Notes under the pieces: model-generated | The model's database searches: none | Told to the model about the DNA's origin: nothing | Seen by the model: only the letters and a program-made list of their open reading frames with translations | Translations under genes and position numbers: made by a program | Shown: positions 8,521 to 17,684 of the stretch, in pieces | How positions within the stretch are numbered: the first letter of the stretch is position 1 | How the letters are laid out: the number at the start of each line of letters is the position of its first letter | Assembly: GCF_013408305.1 (NCBI RefSeq) | Contig: NZ_JACBZS010000001.1 | Coordinates: forward strand, 2,728,001-2,792,000 | From: Naumannella cuiyingiana | GTDB lineage: Bacteria; Actinomycetota; Actinomycetes; Propionibacteriales; Propionibacteriaceae | DNA: 64,000 nt | Reading direction: 5' to 3'

Positions 8521-9354
8521 TCAGATCAGCGGAAATGCCTCGGTCAGGTCCGAGCGGGTACCGCTGGCCCGGACCCGGTGGGCGGTGCGGGCCGCGGTGA
8601 AGGTGTCGCGGCCGGTGGCGATCCGGACGAAGGTTTCCGGATCGGTCTCCACCACATTCGGCGGGGTGCCGCGGGTGTGGGTGGGGCCGTCGGCGGGATC
8701 CAGCCCGATCTGGACTGCGGCATGCGGCGGGACGCGTACCTCGATCGACCGGCCGGGATAGCGGTCGGCGAGGATCTCGGTCAGACCGCGTACCGCGTCG
8801 GCGGCGGCCGCCCGCGACACCGGCACGGGCGGTGCCGTGGGCGCGGCCCGGCTCAGATCGCCCGCCGCCACCACCCACTCGATCACCCCGAGCCGCAGCA
8901 GGTCGGCGAGCAGCACCGGCGCCCGTGCTCCCTGCACGGCGTCCGGGAGGTCCGGTGCGGCGAGCCGATCGGTCAGCTCGGCGGTGGCCAGCCGCAACTG
9001 CGAGATCAGGCTGGCCACGGATTCGTTCTCGGCCAGCTCGGCGCGCAGTTCGACATCGCGGCTGCTGAAGCTGTGCGCGGCAAAGTCGGTGAACGGATTC
9101 GGCCGCTCGCTGGTCGGGTGGTCGATCGCCCGCGCGAGCCCCGCCTGGGCGATCACCAGTTGGGACAACACCGATCGCGAACCGTGCCGGGAACCGGTAT
9201 CGGTCAGCTCGGTGCCGTGATCGTCGAGCCACGGCAGCGTTCGGTCGACCTGTTCGGACCAGGTCTGGATCTGCCGCTGCCGTCGTTGGGCGGCCGGGCG
9301 TGCGGCGGCGCGGGGGCGCTGCGTCCCCCGGTTGCCGCGTGCCGTCTCAGTCAC
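8521..9354 (-). CDS. Sterol-carrier/MDMPI-type family protein
   Basis: A 277-residue soluble protein of the actinobacterial sterol-carrier family that combines a DinB/maleylpyruvate-isomerase-like helical part with an SCP-2-like C-terminus. After a basic N-terminus come the helical segment WSEQVDRTLPWLDDHGTELT, then VLLADLLRLGVIEWVVAAGDL. The C-terminal signature GTPPNVVETDPETFVRIATGR with ASGTRSDL is what identifies the family. A ligand- or mycothiol-related role is inferred from the fold only; no catalytic metal site can be assigned. The start is GTG 9354 by length. It lies 102 bases downstream of panE on the same strand and may share its transcript. Confidence 0.75.
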   Translation of the reverse strand: MTETARGNRGTQRPRAAARPAAQRRQRQIQTWSEQVDRTLPWLDDHGTELTDTGSRHGSRSVLSQLVIAQAGLARAIDHPTSERPNPFTDFAAHSFSSRDVELRAELAENESVASLISQLRLATAELTDRLAAPDLPDAVQGARAPVLLADLLRLGVIEWVVAAGDLSRAAPTAPPVPVSRAAAADAVRGLTEILADRYPGRSIEVRVPPHAAVQIGLDPADGPTHTRGTPPNVVETDPETFVRIATGRDTFTAARTAHRVRASGTRSDLTEAFPLI

Positions 9355-9455
9355 ATCATTGACGGTACGCCGTGCCGGGGATGGTCCAAGGACCGAAATG
9401 CAAGAGTCGGATGACGCGCAGGTGAATGGCGGGACAACTCACGGCTCGCCGGGCG

Positions 9456-10460
9456 TCACGCGACCAGGCCGTGGGCCCGCGCATGCGCCCGCGCCAGCCC
9501 GTGCAGCAGGTCGATGTTCGGCGTCGGCACCGAGTAGGCGGAGGCGATCTCGGTGACGATGGTGACCAGGGAGTCGAGCTCGACCGGTCGCCCCGCCTCG
9601 ACATCCTGCAGCATCGAGGTACGCACCGCGCCGAGCCGACGGGTGAGCGTGTGCCGCTGCTCGGGGTCGGTGTCGATCTCGATGCCCATCGCGGCCCCGA
9701 CAGCGGCCGCCTCGCGCATGCAGGCCGTGGCAAATCCCCGCACCGCGGGGTCGTCGAGCAGCAGGTCAACGGTCGAGCCGGTGATCGCCGACAGCGGGTT
9801 CATCGTCAGATTGCCCCACAGCTTGAACCAGATCTCCTGCTCGATCGAATCGCTGCGCTCGGTCGCGAAGCCCGCGCGCGCGAACAGTTCGGCGGTGTGT
9901 GCGGTGAGCGGATCGTCGGCCGCCGCGCCGGGGCGCCCGATCACCAGCCGGTTGTCGGCGGTGCGGCTGACCAGGCCCGGTTCCGGACGGCTGGCACTCA
10001 GGTGCACCACCGCACCGAGCACCCGGTCCGGGTCGACGAGGTCGCCGAGACCGTGGGGATCGAGACTGGGCAGCGCTGCCGGAGGCCGGGCGCGGCGGGC
10101 GAAGAACCACCACGGGACGCCGTTCATCGCCGAGACGACCGTGGTCTGCGGCCCGAGCAGCGCGGGCAGACCGGCCGCCACGTCGCCGAGCCCGGCCGCC
10201 TTGACCGCGATGATCACGATGTCCTGGGGCCCGAGTTCGGCGGGATCCTCGGTGACCGTGATCGGGTACGCCGTCACGGGCTGGTCCTCGGCCTCGATCA
10301 GGCGCACGCCGTCTCGGCGGATCGCTTCGAGATTTGCCCCGCGGCCGATCCCGCTGACCGCGGCGCCCGCACGGGCCAGCCGGGCGGCGAACAGCCCGCC
10401 GATCGCGCCGAGGCCGTGCACCGCCACCCGCGGGCCGCGATCGCCGTTCGCCAGATCCAT
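9456..10460 (-). CDS. panE: Ketopantoate reductase family (2-dehydropantoate 2-reductase)
   Basis: It reduces 2-dehydropantoate to pantoate with NADPH in pantothenate/CoA synthesis, if the family call holds for substrate. The N-terminal Rossmann motif is VAVHGLGAIGGLFAARLARAG (GxGxxG at about 16-21). The conserved VKAAGLGDV carries the family lysine, and the C-terminal helical domain has the signature EIWFKLWGNLTMNPLSAITG with the catalytic lysine in WFKLWGN. The 334-residue length is typical. Related enzymes act on other 2-oxo acids, so the substrate is an inference. It is divergent from glnE, with 49 bases between the two starts. Confidence 0.88.
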   Translation of the reverse strand: MDLANGDRGPRVAVHGLGAIGGLFAARLARAGAAVSGIGRGANLEAIRRDGVRLIEAEDQPVTAYPITVTEDPAELGPQDIVIIAVKAAGLGDVAAGLPALLGPQTTVVSAMNGVPWWFFARRARPPAALPSLDPHGLGDLVDPDRVLGAVVHLSASRPEPGLVSRTADNRLVIGRPGAAADDPLTAHTAELFARAGFATERSDSIEQEIWFKLWGNLTMNPLSAITGSTVDLLLDDPAVRGFATACMREAAAVGAAMGIEIDTDPEQRHTLTRRLGAVRTSMLQDVEAGRPVELDSLVTIVTEIASAYSVPTPNIDLLHGLARAHARAHGLVA

Positions 10461-10509
10461 GAGCGTGCACCCTACTCGCGCCCGTGCCGCCGCTGGCTAG
10501 CATCGACTC

Positions 10510-13449
10510 GTGACCCGACTGGACTCGCTGGAGGGCCGGCTGGCGCGCGTGGGGTTCGCGCGGCCGGACGAGGCGGCGCAGGTCGTCCGCGGGTGGCCGG
10601 CCCCGGCCCGCGAGGTCGGCGTCGATCAACTGGCGCGCGCGGCCGACCCCGACCGCGCGCTCGAATCGCTCGCGCGGCTGGTCGACGCCGATCCGGGCCT
10701 GCCCGCGCGGCTGGCCGGCGACCAGGACTTTGCCGCACGGCTGATCGCACTGGTCGGGGCAAGCGATGGCGCGGCGAATGACCTGGCTGCCGGAAATCCC
10801 GCGTCCGCCGCGCTGGTGGAGGATCCGGGCCCGCGCGATCGAGCCGGCTTCGAGCACGAGCTGACCGCGGCGGTCGCGGCGGCCGGGGCCGACCCCGGAG
10901 CGCGGGCCGAGGCGCTGCGGGTGGCGTACCGCACGGCGCAGTTGCGGATCGCGGCGCGTGATCTGGTTGCCGACGATCCCTTCGCCGTGGTCGAGCCCGT
11001 CGGGCGGGAGTTGGCCGATCTCGCCGACGCGACCGTCGCCGCCGCGCTGCAGCTCGCCCGCGACGAGGTCGGCCCGGAGGCCGAGTTGGTACGCCTCGGC
11101 GTGGTCGCGCTGGGCAAGACCGGCGGGCGGGAGCTGAACTATGTGAGCGATGTCGACGTGTTGTTCGTCGCCGAGCCGGCCCCCGACGCCGACGGCGCGG
11201 CGGCGGTCGACACCCAGCGCGCGCTCGCCATCGGTTCGAAGATCGCGTCGGCGGTCATCGGCATCTGCTCGGCACACACGCGGGTCGGGCAGATCTTTCC
11301 GCTCGACGCCGCGCTGCGACCCGAGGGAAAGGCCGGCCCGCTGGTCCGGACCCTGGCCAGCCATCGCGCCTACTACGAGAAGTGGGCGAAGAACTGGGAG
11401 TTCCAGGCGATGCTGAAGGCCCGGCCGATGGCCGGCGATGCCGGGCTGGCCGACGCCTTCACCGAGATGATCGCGCCGCTGGTCTGGGCCGCCGCCGAGC
11501 GGCCCGAGTTTCTCGCCGATCTGCGGGCGATGCGCCGTCGGGTGGTCGCCGAGATCCCGCCGCGGGAGGCCGATCGGGAGATCAAGCTCGGCGCCGGCGG
11601 GCTGCGCGATGTCGAGTTCACCGTGCAGTTGTTGCAGCTCGTGCACGGACGCGCCGACGACCGGATCCGCGCCCGCGGAACCCTGGCGGCGCTGGCCGAG
11701 CTGATCGAGCACGGGTATGTCGGCCGCAGCGACGGCACGAGCCTCGGTGAGGCGTACCGCTTCCTGCGCGCACTCGAGCATCGGGTGCAGCTTGTCGGGC
11801 TGCGTCGCACCCACCTCACGCCGGGCGATGTGTCGGGCTGGCGACGTGCCGGGCGCAGCCTCGGGCTCGCCGACCCGGCCGCCGAGGCGGAGAAGCGATG
11901 GCGCCAGACCCGGCGCACGGTGCTGGCGCTGCACCAGCGGATGTTCTACTCGCCGCTGCTGGAGGCCGTCGCCAGGATCCCCGCGGACGGTCTGCGGCTG
12001 ACCCCGCAGGCCGCGGGCCAGCGACTGAAGGCGCTCGGCTACGACGATCCCGACGGCGCCCTGCGGCACATCGCCGCGCTCACCCGGGGCCTGTCGCGGA
12101 AGGCCGAGATCAACCGGCAGTTGTTGCCGGCGATGCTTGCCTGGTTCGCCGAGGCGCCGATTCCCGATCATGGTCTGCTCGCCTTCCGCCAGGTCTCGGA
12201 GGATCTCGGCGACGCGCCGTGGTTCCTCCGGGCGCTGCGCGACGAGGGGATGATGGGGCACCGGCTGGCGACGGTGCTGGCGTCCTCGCGCTACCTGCTC
12301 GGGCTGCTGCAGCGCGACCCCCAGGCGGTCCGGATCCTCGGCGACGATGCGGACCTGACGCCGCGGGACCGGCTGGAGCTGAACGCGGCGATGGAGCGCG
12401 CGGTCGCGGCCAAGGAGGGCGCGGGGCCGCGGGTGAACGCCGTGCGATCGGTACGCCGCCGCGAGCTCTTCCGGATCGGTGCGGCAGATGTGTTGGGCAG
12501 GTTGGACAGCGAGCAGGTGGCCGCGGCGCTGAGCGACCTGACCGCGGCGACGATCTACAACGCGTTGCTGGTGGTGCTCGAGGATCATCCCGGCGCGCCC
12601 GAGCTGGCGATCGTCGCGATGGGCCGCTGGGGCGGCCGGGAGCTCTCCTATGCCTCGGACGCCGACGCGGTGGTGGTGATGCGGGATTCCGGTGAGGAGG
12701 CCACGCGCCATGCGGTGTCCGTGGTGTCCGAGCTGCGCACACTGCTGGCCGCCGCCGGCCCCGAACCGGGGCTGCAGATCGATCTCGATCTTCGACCCGA
12801 CGGGAAGTCCGGGCCGCTGGTGCGATCGCTGGCGGCGTACCAGTCCTACTACGCCGGACGCTCGGAACCGTGGGAGGCCCAGGCCCTGATCCGGGCCGAC
12901 ACCGGAGCCGGCGGCGACGAGTTGGCCACCGAACTGTTGTCGATCATGGACGCCACCCGGTGGCCCGAGGGTGGGCTGGACGCCCGGGCGCTCGCCCAGA
13001 TCCGCCGGCTCAAGGACCGGATGGAGACCGAGCGGCTGCCGCGCGGCGAGGAGCCGCGTCGCCATCTCAAGCTCGGCCCGGGCGGCCTGAGCGATGTGGA
13101 GTGGACGGTGCAGTTGATCCAGCTCCAGCACGCCCATCGGGTGCCCGGGCTGCGTACCCCATCCACGCTGCGCGCGCTCGCGGTGGCCGAGCAGGAGAAG
13201 TTGATCAACCCGGCCGACGCCGCGGTGCTGCGCGAGGCCTGGACGCTGGCCGGCACGCTGCGGAACAAGATCATGCTGGTGCGCGGCAAGAAGGCCGAGG
13301 TGCTGCCGAGCGACACCCGCGAGTTCGCCGCGGTCGCCGATCTGATGGGCGACGGCACCGGCGGCGCCAGTCACCTGGAGGAGCGCTGGTATCGCACCTC
13401 GCGGCGTGCCCGGCGGGTGACCGAGCGAATCTTCTACGGGGACGGGTGA
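10510..13449 (+). CDS. glnE: Bifunctional glutamine synthetase adenylyltransferase/deadenylase
   Basis: It attaches or removes AMP on the regulatory tyrosine of GlnA1 in response to nitrogen status. The 979-residue product has the expected duplicated architecture. Each half holds a nucleotidyltransferase domain, with GGRELNYVSDVDVLFV at about 205-220 (deadenylase half) and GGRELSYASDADAVVV at about 707-722 (adenylylase half), each followed by a helical GlnD-PII-type domain (LKLGPGGLSDVEWTVQLIQL near 855-875). The metal-binding Asp-x-Asp pairs are intact in both halves. GTG 10510 is the start. The gene lies three genes from glnA2, but glnA1, its likely substrate, is some 23 kb away here. The next gene starts 5 bases after its stop. 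Confidence 0.96.
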   Translation: MTRLDSLEGRLARVGFARPDEAAQVVRGWPAPAREVGVDQLARAADPDRALESLARLVDADPGLPARLAGDQDFAARLIALVGASDGAANDLAAGNPASAALVEDPGPRDRAGFEHELTAAVAAAGADPGARAEALRVAYRTAQLRIAARDLVADDPFAVVEPVGRELADLADATVAAALQLARDEVGPEAELVRLGVVALGKTGGRELNYVSDVDVLFVAEPAPDADGAAAVDTQRALAIGSKIASAVIGICSAHTRVGQIFPLDAALRPEGKAGPLVRTLASHRAYYEKWAKNWEFQAMLKARPMAGDAGLADAFTEMIAPLVWAAAERPEFLADLRAMRRRVVAEIPPREADREIKLGAGGLRDVEFTVQLLQLVHGRADDRIRARGTLAALAELIEHGYVGRSDGTSLGEAYRFLRALEHRVQLVGLRRTHLTPGDVSGWRRAGRSLGLADPAAEAEKRWRQTRRTVLALHQRMFYSPLLEAVARIPADGLRLTPQAAGQRLKALGYDDPDGALRHIAALTRGLSRKAEINRQLLPAMLAWFAEAPIPDHGLLAFRQVSEDLGDAPWFLRALRDEGMMGHRLATVLASSRYLLGLLQRDPQAVRILGDDADLTPRDRLELNAAMERAVAAKEGAGPRVNAVRSVRRRELFRIGAADVLGRLDSEQVAAALSDLTAATIYNALLVVLEDHPGAPELAIVAMGRWGGRELSYASDADAVVVMRDSGEEATRHAVSVVSELRTLLAAAGPEPGLQIDLDLRPDGKSGPLVRSLAAYQSYYAGRSEPWEAQALIRADTGAGGDELATELLSIMDATRWPEGGLDARALAQIRRLKDRMETERLPRGEEPRRHLKLGPGGLSDVEWTVQLIQLQHAHRVPGLRTPSTLRALAVAEQEKLINPADAAVLREAWTLAGTLRNKIMLVRGKKAEVLPSDTREFAAVADLMGDGTGGASHLEERWYRTSRRARRVTERIFYGDG

Positions 13450-13454
13450 CGATC

Positions 13455-15275
13455 ATGGTCGAGCCGATCGACCCGCTGCCCGGGCTCACCGCGCGTGAGC
13501 GCGACCTGCCGCGGTTGCCGCTGCCCGGCCTCGCGGCAACCGGCGAGGCATTCCTGCGGTGGTGCCGTCCACTGGTCGACGACGCGGGGTACGCCGAGAC
13601 CGAGCGCGCGGTGACGGCCTTCGTGGCGGGCCCCGGGCCGGCCCTGCAGCAGGTGTTGGCGGGGCGCGACGAGGACGCCGGGCGCGGCAGCTATCTGGAC
13701 GACTTCTTCGCCGAGCGCTACTTCGCCCGCCGCTATCCCGGCGCGATGCACGCGAACTTCTTCCTCCGGTTGGGCCCCCGGGTGCTGCCCGCCGAGCCCG
13801 GCGGGGACGGTGACGGCGCGCAGGCCGGGCGGGCGGCGCGGCTGCTCGCCCGGACCGCCCGGCTGTATCGCGCGATCCGGGCCGACGACCTGCCCGACCT
13901 CACCGTGCGCGGGCAGCGGGTGTCGATGCATCAGTGGCGCTACCTGTTCGGCGCCTGCCGGATCCCGCGGCCGGGCCGCGACACCGACCGGACGATCGGT
14001 GGCGCGGTCGATCCGGTGGACCCGTCGGTCCGCCATGTCGCCGTGCTGGCCGGCGGGGCGATCTTCACCCTCGACGTGCTCGACGACGCGGGCCGGGCGT
14101 ACCCGCCGGAAGCGCTGGCACCCGCGCTGGCCGCGATCGCGGGGCAGGCGGCGGGCTCGCCGGAACCCGATCCGGTGGGCATCCTCGCCACCGGACCGCG
14201 CGATGACTGGGCCGCCGCCCGGGAGCGGCTGCTGGCCCTGGGCAACGCCGAGGCGCTCGATGCGGTCGAGTCGGCGATCTGCTGCGTCTGTCTGGACGAC
14301 GCGGCCGCCCCGGGTGATCTTGGTGCCGACGACGCACTGCTGTTCGGATCGGCCGCCAATCGCTGGTGGGACAAGCCGTGGTCGTGGATCGTGCTGCCGG
14401 ACGGTCGGGCGGGCATCAACATCGAGCACAGCCGGCTGGACGGAACCACCGTGATCGCCGCGCTGGAGACCATGATCGATCTCGCGACCGACGATCCGGA
14501 TCCCGGCCGCGGCTCGCCGGCACACCGGCGACTGACCTGGCGACTCGATGATCAACTGCGCGAGGAGATCGGGCGGGCCGCGGCCGAGTTCGCCGCCCTC
14601 GTGTCCGACACCGCCACCGTCGCGGTCGATCTCGACCTCGGGGCCGACGCGATCAAGGCGCTCGGGGTCTCCCCGGACGCGTTCGCCCAGTTGTCCTACC
14701 AGGTCGCCCACGCCCGGGCGCGCGGCGCGATCGCGCCGACCTATGAGTCGGTCAGCATGCGCGGCTACCGGCAGGGCCGGACGGAGGCGATGCGGGTGGT
14801 GACTCCGCACAGCGTCGCCCTCGTCGAGGCGCTGGGCGATCCCGCGCGCGGTGGAGCCGAGCGGGCGACCGCGATCCGTGACGCGGCCGCCGCCCACGCG
14901 GCCCGGGCGAAGGAGTGCCAGGCCGGGCGCGCGCCGCAACAGCACCTGGAGGCATTGCAGCAGGTACGCAGGACCAACGGGCCGCGCATCGGCGTACCCG
15001 ACGAACCGGAGCTGTACGCCTCCCCGGGCTGGCTCGCCCTGCGCGAGGAACGGCTGTCGACCAGTTCGGTGCCGTCGCGACTGATCGACGGGTTCGGTTT
15101 CGGACCGACCAATGATGACTGCATCGGGGTCGGCTACATCTTGTTGCCCGACCGCTGGCGGGTGTACCTGAGCGCGCGGGCGCGGATCGATGTCGCGGGC
15201 TTCGCCGAGCGGCTGACCGAGGCCGTCGCGGAGCTGCGCGGGCTGCTCGCCGCCCATCCGTCGGACGCGGGGTGA
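13455..15275 (+). CDS. Choline/carnitine O-acyltransferase family protein
   Basis: The family moves acyl groups between CoA and carnitine or choline. The 606-residue product carries the family landmarks: LPRLPLPGLAATGEAFLRW at the start, YLDDFFAERYFARRYPG and FGACRIPRPGRDT, the catalytic histidine in the form NIEHSRLDGTTVIAALE (about 322-338), and the substrate/CoA-site segment PTYESVSMRGYRQGRTEAMR near 430-449. The C-terminus holds FGFGPTNDDCIGVGYIL, the usual FGP/GYG-type block. This family is mostly eukaryotic and patchy in bacteria, so a role in acyl-CoA buffering or carnitine metabolism is inferred. It starts at ATG 13455, five bases after glnE stops, so the two are probably cotranscribed, without an obvious metabolic reason. 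Confidence 0.85.
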   Translation: MVEPIDPLPGLTARERDLPRLPLPGLAATGEAFLRWCRPLVDDAGYAETERAVTAFVAGPGPALQQVLAGRDEDAGRGSYLDDFFAERYFARRYPGAMHANFFLRLGPRVLPAEPGGDGDGAQAGRAARLLARTARLYRAIRADDLPDLTVRGQRVSMHQWRYLFGACRIPRPGRDTDRTIGGAVDPVDPSVRHVAVLAGGAIFTLDVLDDAGRAYPPEALAPALAAIAGQAAGSPEPDPVGILATGPRDDWAAARERLLALGNAEALDAVESAICCVCLDDAAAPGDLGADDALLFGSAANRWWDKPWSWIVLPDGRAGINIEHSRLDGTTVIAALETMIDLATDDPDPGRGSPAHRRLTWRLDDQLREEIGRAAAEFAALVSDTATVAVDLDLGADAIKALGVSPDAFAQLSYQVAHARARGAIAPTYESVSMRGYRQGRTEAMRVVTPHSVALVEALGDPARGGAERATAIRDAAAAHAARAKECQAGRAPQQHLEALQQVRRTNGPRIGVPDEPELYASPGWLALREERLSTSSVPSRLIDGFGFGPTNDDCIGVGYILLPDRWRVYLSARARIDVAGFAERLTEAVAELRGLLAAHPSDAG

Positions 15276-15288
15276 GGATGAGCCCCGA

Positions 15289-16791
15289 TCAGCGCGCGCC
15301 CTGGTCGGCAAGGGTCTCCCCGACGATGCCGATCCCCTCCTCGATCACGGCCCCCGGGGTCGCGGCATAGCCCAGGACGAGGCCAGCCGGGCCCGGGCGC
15401 TGGGCGTGCCAGGACAGCGGGTGCACCTTGACCCCGCGGGCCAGGGCCGCGGCGGCGAGCGCCACGTCGTCGGCGCCGGCGGGCAGCGTGATCGTCAGGT
15501 GTACGCCGGCCGCAGCGCCGTGCACCTCGGCCCCCGGCAGGTGCCGCTCGACCGCTTCGATCATGGCGTCGCGGCGGCGCTGCTGCTGTCGCCGGAGCTG
15601 GCGCAGATGCCGCTCCAGTGCGCCGGTGGTGATCATCTGGGCGAGGACGAGCTGGGGCAGGGCCGCATTGCCCAGATCGGTGTCGCGTTTCAGACCGGCC
15701 AGTTGGTCGCGCAGGCGCGCCGGGGGGACCAGCCAGCCGATCCGCAGGGCGGGGGAGAGGGTCTTGGAGACGCTGCCCGTGTAGCAGACCAGATCCGGAT
15801 CGAGGCAGCGCAGCGCCGACACGGGCGCGCGGTCGTAGCGGTGCTCGGCGTCGTAGTCGTCCTCGATGATCAACCCGCCGGTCCGCCGCGCCCAGTCCAG
15901 CAGGGCGTGCCGGCGCTCCGGCGCCAGCGCGACGCCGGTGGGAAACTGGTGTGCGGGCGTGATCAACACTGCCTGCGCACCGCTCGCGTCGAGTGCGGCG
16001 ACGTCGAGGCCCTGGTCGTCGACCGGGATCGGCGGTGTCGCCAGACCCCAGGCCCGCAACGATTCCCGGGCGCCGAGCGAGCCGGGGTCCTCGACCGCGA
16101 TCCGGTCCACGCCGCTCCGGCTGAGCAGGTGTGCGAGCAGGGTCAACGACTGTGCCACCCCGGCGACGATGATCACCTCGCCCGGGTCCACGATGATGCC
16201 GCGGAAGCGGGCCAGCCACCCTGCTACGGCCGCGCGCAGCTCCGGCGTACCGCTGGCATCGGGATAGCCGAGCACGTGCGCCGGCAACTCCTCCAGCACC
16301 GCCCGCTCGGCGCGCAGCCAGGCCGCCCGCGGGAAGGCGGCCAGGTCGGGCCGCCCGGGCGACAGGTCGATCCGTGCGGGCAGTTCGCGCAAGGCGTCGA
16401 CCAGCCCGGCCGCGGGTGCCCGGTCGAAGATCGCCGCATCGGCGCCCGGCGCCGACCGGCCCGCCGGGGGTGTCGCACGCGCGCGGGCGGCCGCCTCGAC
16501 CAGCGTCCCGGCCCGCCCCCGGCCCCGGATCCGCCCCTCGTCGCCGAGCCGGCGGTACGCCTCGGTGACCACTCCCCGCGACAGCCCGAGCCCGTCCGCG
16601 AGCTCGCGCGTCGCCGGCAGCTTGGTCCCGACCGGCAGTCGCCCGTCGTCGATCGCGACCCGCAGCTCGCCGGTCAGCCAATCGGTCACCCCCACGCCGT
16701 CGGCGCGCGCGGCCGGGTCGAGCTGCAGGAAGTCTACCCCGGACGGCGGCGTTTTGGACTCATCGATCGCGTCCGGATTGGCCCTGTTCAC
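15289..16791 (-). CDS. MocR/PdxR-type regulator (GntR HTH fused to aminotransferase fold)
   Basis: A 500-residue fusion of an N-terminal GntR winged helix (about 38-95: TGELRVAIDDGRLPVGTKLP, then LADGLGLSRGVVTEAYRRL) and a fold-type I aminotransferase domain. The PLP-binding lysine is in TGSVSKTLSPALRIGW, preceded by the Asp of IIEDDYDAEHRYDR that contacts the pyridine nitrogen. MocR proteins use PLP as a sensor; PdxR members control pyridoxal phosphate synthesis. The target is not shown by sequence, but the gene is divergent from the EamA transporter at 16824 with only 32 bases between them, the usual arrangement of a MocR regulator with the gene it controls. An in-frame GTG about 18 codons further in could be the real start. 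Confidence 0.9.
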   Translation of the reverse strand: MNRANPDAIDESKTPPSGVDFLQLDPAARADGVGVTDWLTGELRVAIDDGRLPVGTKLPATRELADGLGLSRGVVTEAYRRLGDEGRIRGRGRAGTLVEAAARARATPPAGRSAPGADAAIFDRAPAAGLVDALRELPARIDLSPGRPDLAAFPRAAWLRAERAVLEELPAHVLGYPDASGTPELRAAVAGWLARFRGIIVDPGEVIIVAGVAQSLTLLAHLLSRSGVDRIAVEDPGSLGARESLRAWGLATPPIPVDDQGLDVAALDASGAQAVLITPAHQFPTGVALAPERRHALLDWARRTGGLIIEDDYDAEHRYDRAPVSALRCLDPDLVCYTGSVSKTLSPALRIGWLVPPARLRDQLAGLKRDTDLGNAALPQLVLAQMITTGALERHLRQLRRQQQRRRDAMIEAVERHLPGAEVHGAAAGVHLTITLPAGADDVALAAAALARGVKVHPLSWHAQRPGPAGLVLGYAATPGAVIEEGIGIVGETLADQGAR

Positions 16792-16823
16792 CGGTCCATC
16801 ATGCCGCTTTGCTGGTCGATGTG

Positions 16824-17684
16824 ATGAGAAATGTTCTGGGCGGGGCGCTGGCGATGGGCATCGTCGGCGCCAGCACCGCCGTCTCCCATGCGCTGATCGA
16901 CGCGCCGCTGTTCACCGCGCAGGCGATCCGGTACGCCGGCGCGGCCCTGGTCCTGGTGGTCGCGGCGCGGGTCCTGCGGGTGCGGGTGCCGCGACCCCGC
17001 GGGCGCGACTGGCTGTGGCTGATCGGGGTTGCCGCGGTCGGCCAGGTGATCTTCAACGTCGGCATCGTCCGCGGGGTCGCGCACGCCGAGCCGTCGGTGC
17101 TCGCGGTGGCCGTCGCGGGCGCGCCGGTGATCGTCGCGGTGGTCGGCCCGCTGCTCGAGGGCGGCCGTCCGCGGACGGCGGTGCTCGCCGCTGCGGGGGT
17201 GGTCGTCGCCGGCTCGGCGCTGGTGATCGGCTTCGGGCGTACCGATCTTACCGGCGCGCTGCTCGCCGGGCTGGTGCTGGCCTGCGAGGCGGGCTTCACC
17301 CTGCTGGCGGTGCCGGTGATCGGCCGGCTGGGCGCGTGGGGCGTCTCGCTGCACGCGGTGTGGCTGGCCGCGGTGATGTTCGCGGCGATCGCCCTGCCGG
17401 TCGAGGGCCCGGCCGCGGTGCTGGCGCTGACCGGGCCGGCGTGGGCGAGCATCGCGTTCCTGGCTGTCGCGGTGACCGCGATCGCCTTCGTCTGTTGGTA
17501 TTCCGCGGTCCGCGGCCTCGGCAGCGACCGGGCGGTGCTGCTCGCCGGGGTGGCGCCGGTGGCGGCCGCGCTGGCCGGCGTCGCCGTGGTCGGCATCGTG
17601 CCGGGGCCGGGCGTGTGGGCGGGAATGGCGCTGGTCGGCGCCGGGCTGGCGCTCGGGCTGCGCGCGCGGCCGGTGATGGCATGA
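16824..17684 (+). CDS. EamA/DMT-superfamily transporter
   Basis: A 286-residue integral membrane protein with ten predicted hydrophobic segments in two EamA repeats, the normal topology for drug/metabolite transporters of the inner membrane. Conserved pieces include QAIRYAGAALVLVVAARVL in helix 2 and AVTAIAFVCWYSAVRGLGS in the second repeat. Substrate unknown; some members export amino acids or nucleosides. It is divergent from the MocR regulator, which probably controls it, so a PLP-linked amine or vitamin B6 compound is a reasonable guess. I start at ATG 16824 (MRNVLGG); a GTG directly before it and a TTG at 16809 are alternatives. Its stop overlaps the next start by ATGA. Confidence 0.88.
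   Translation: MRNVLGGALAMGIVGASTAVSHALIDAPLFTAQAIRYAGAALVLVVAARVLRVRVPRPRGRDWLWLIGVAAVGQVIFNVGIVRGVAHAEPSVLAVAVAGAPVIVAVVGPLLEGGRPRTAVLAAAGVVVAGSALVIGFGRTDLTGALLAGLVLACEAGFTLLAVPVIGRLGAWGVSLHAVWLAAVMFAAIALPVEGPAAVLALTGPAWASIAFLAVAVTAIAFVCWYSAVRGLGSDRAVLLAGVAPVAAALAGVAVVGIVPGPGVWAGMALVGAGLALGLRARPVMA

Noticed and set aside
9766-13374. A 1202-codon open frame antisense to glnE
   Set aside because: glnE is a full-length recognised protein on the other strand; the antisense frame has the composition of a shadow and no start signal.
1-15000. GGTACGC as a strand-biased KOPS- or Chi-like signal
   Set aside because: The two orientations are about equal by eye (15 plus, 13 minus) in the first 15 kb, so a chromosome-polarity role is unlikely on this evidence.
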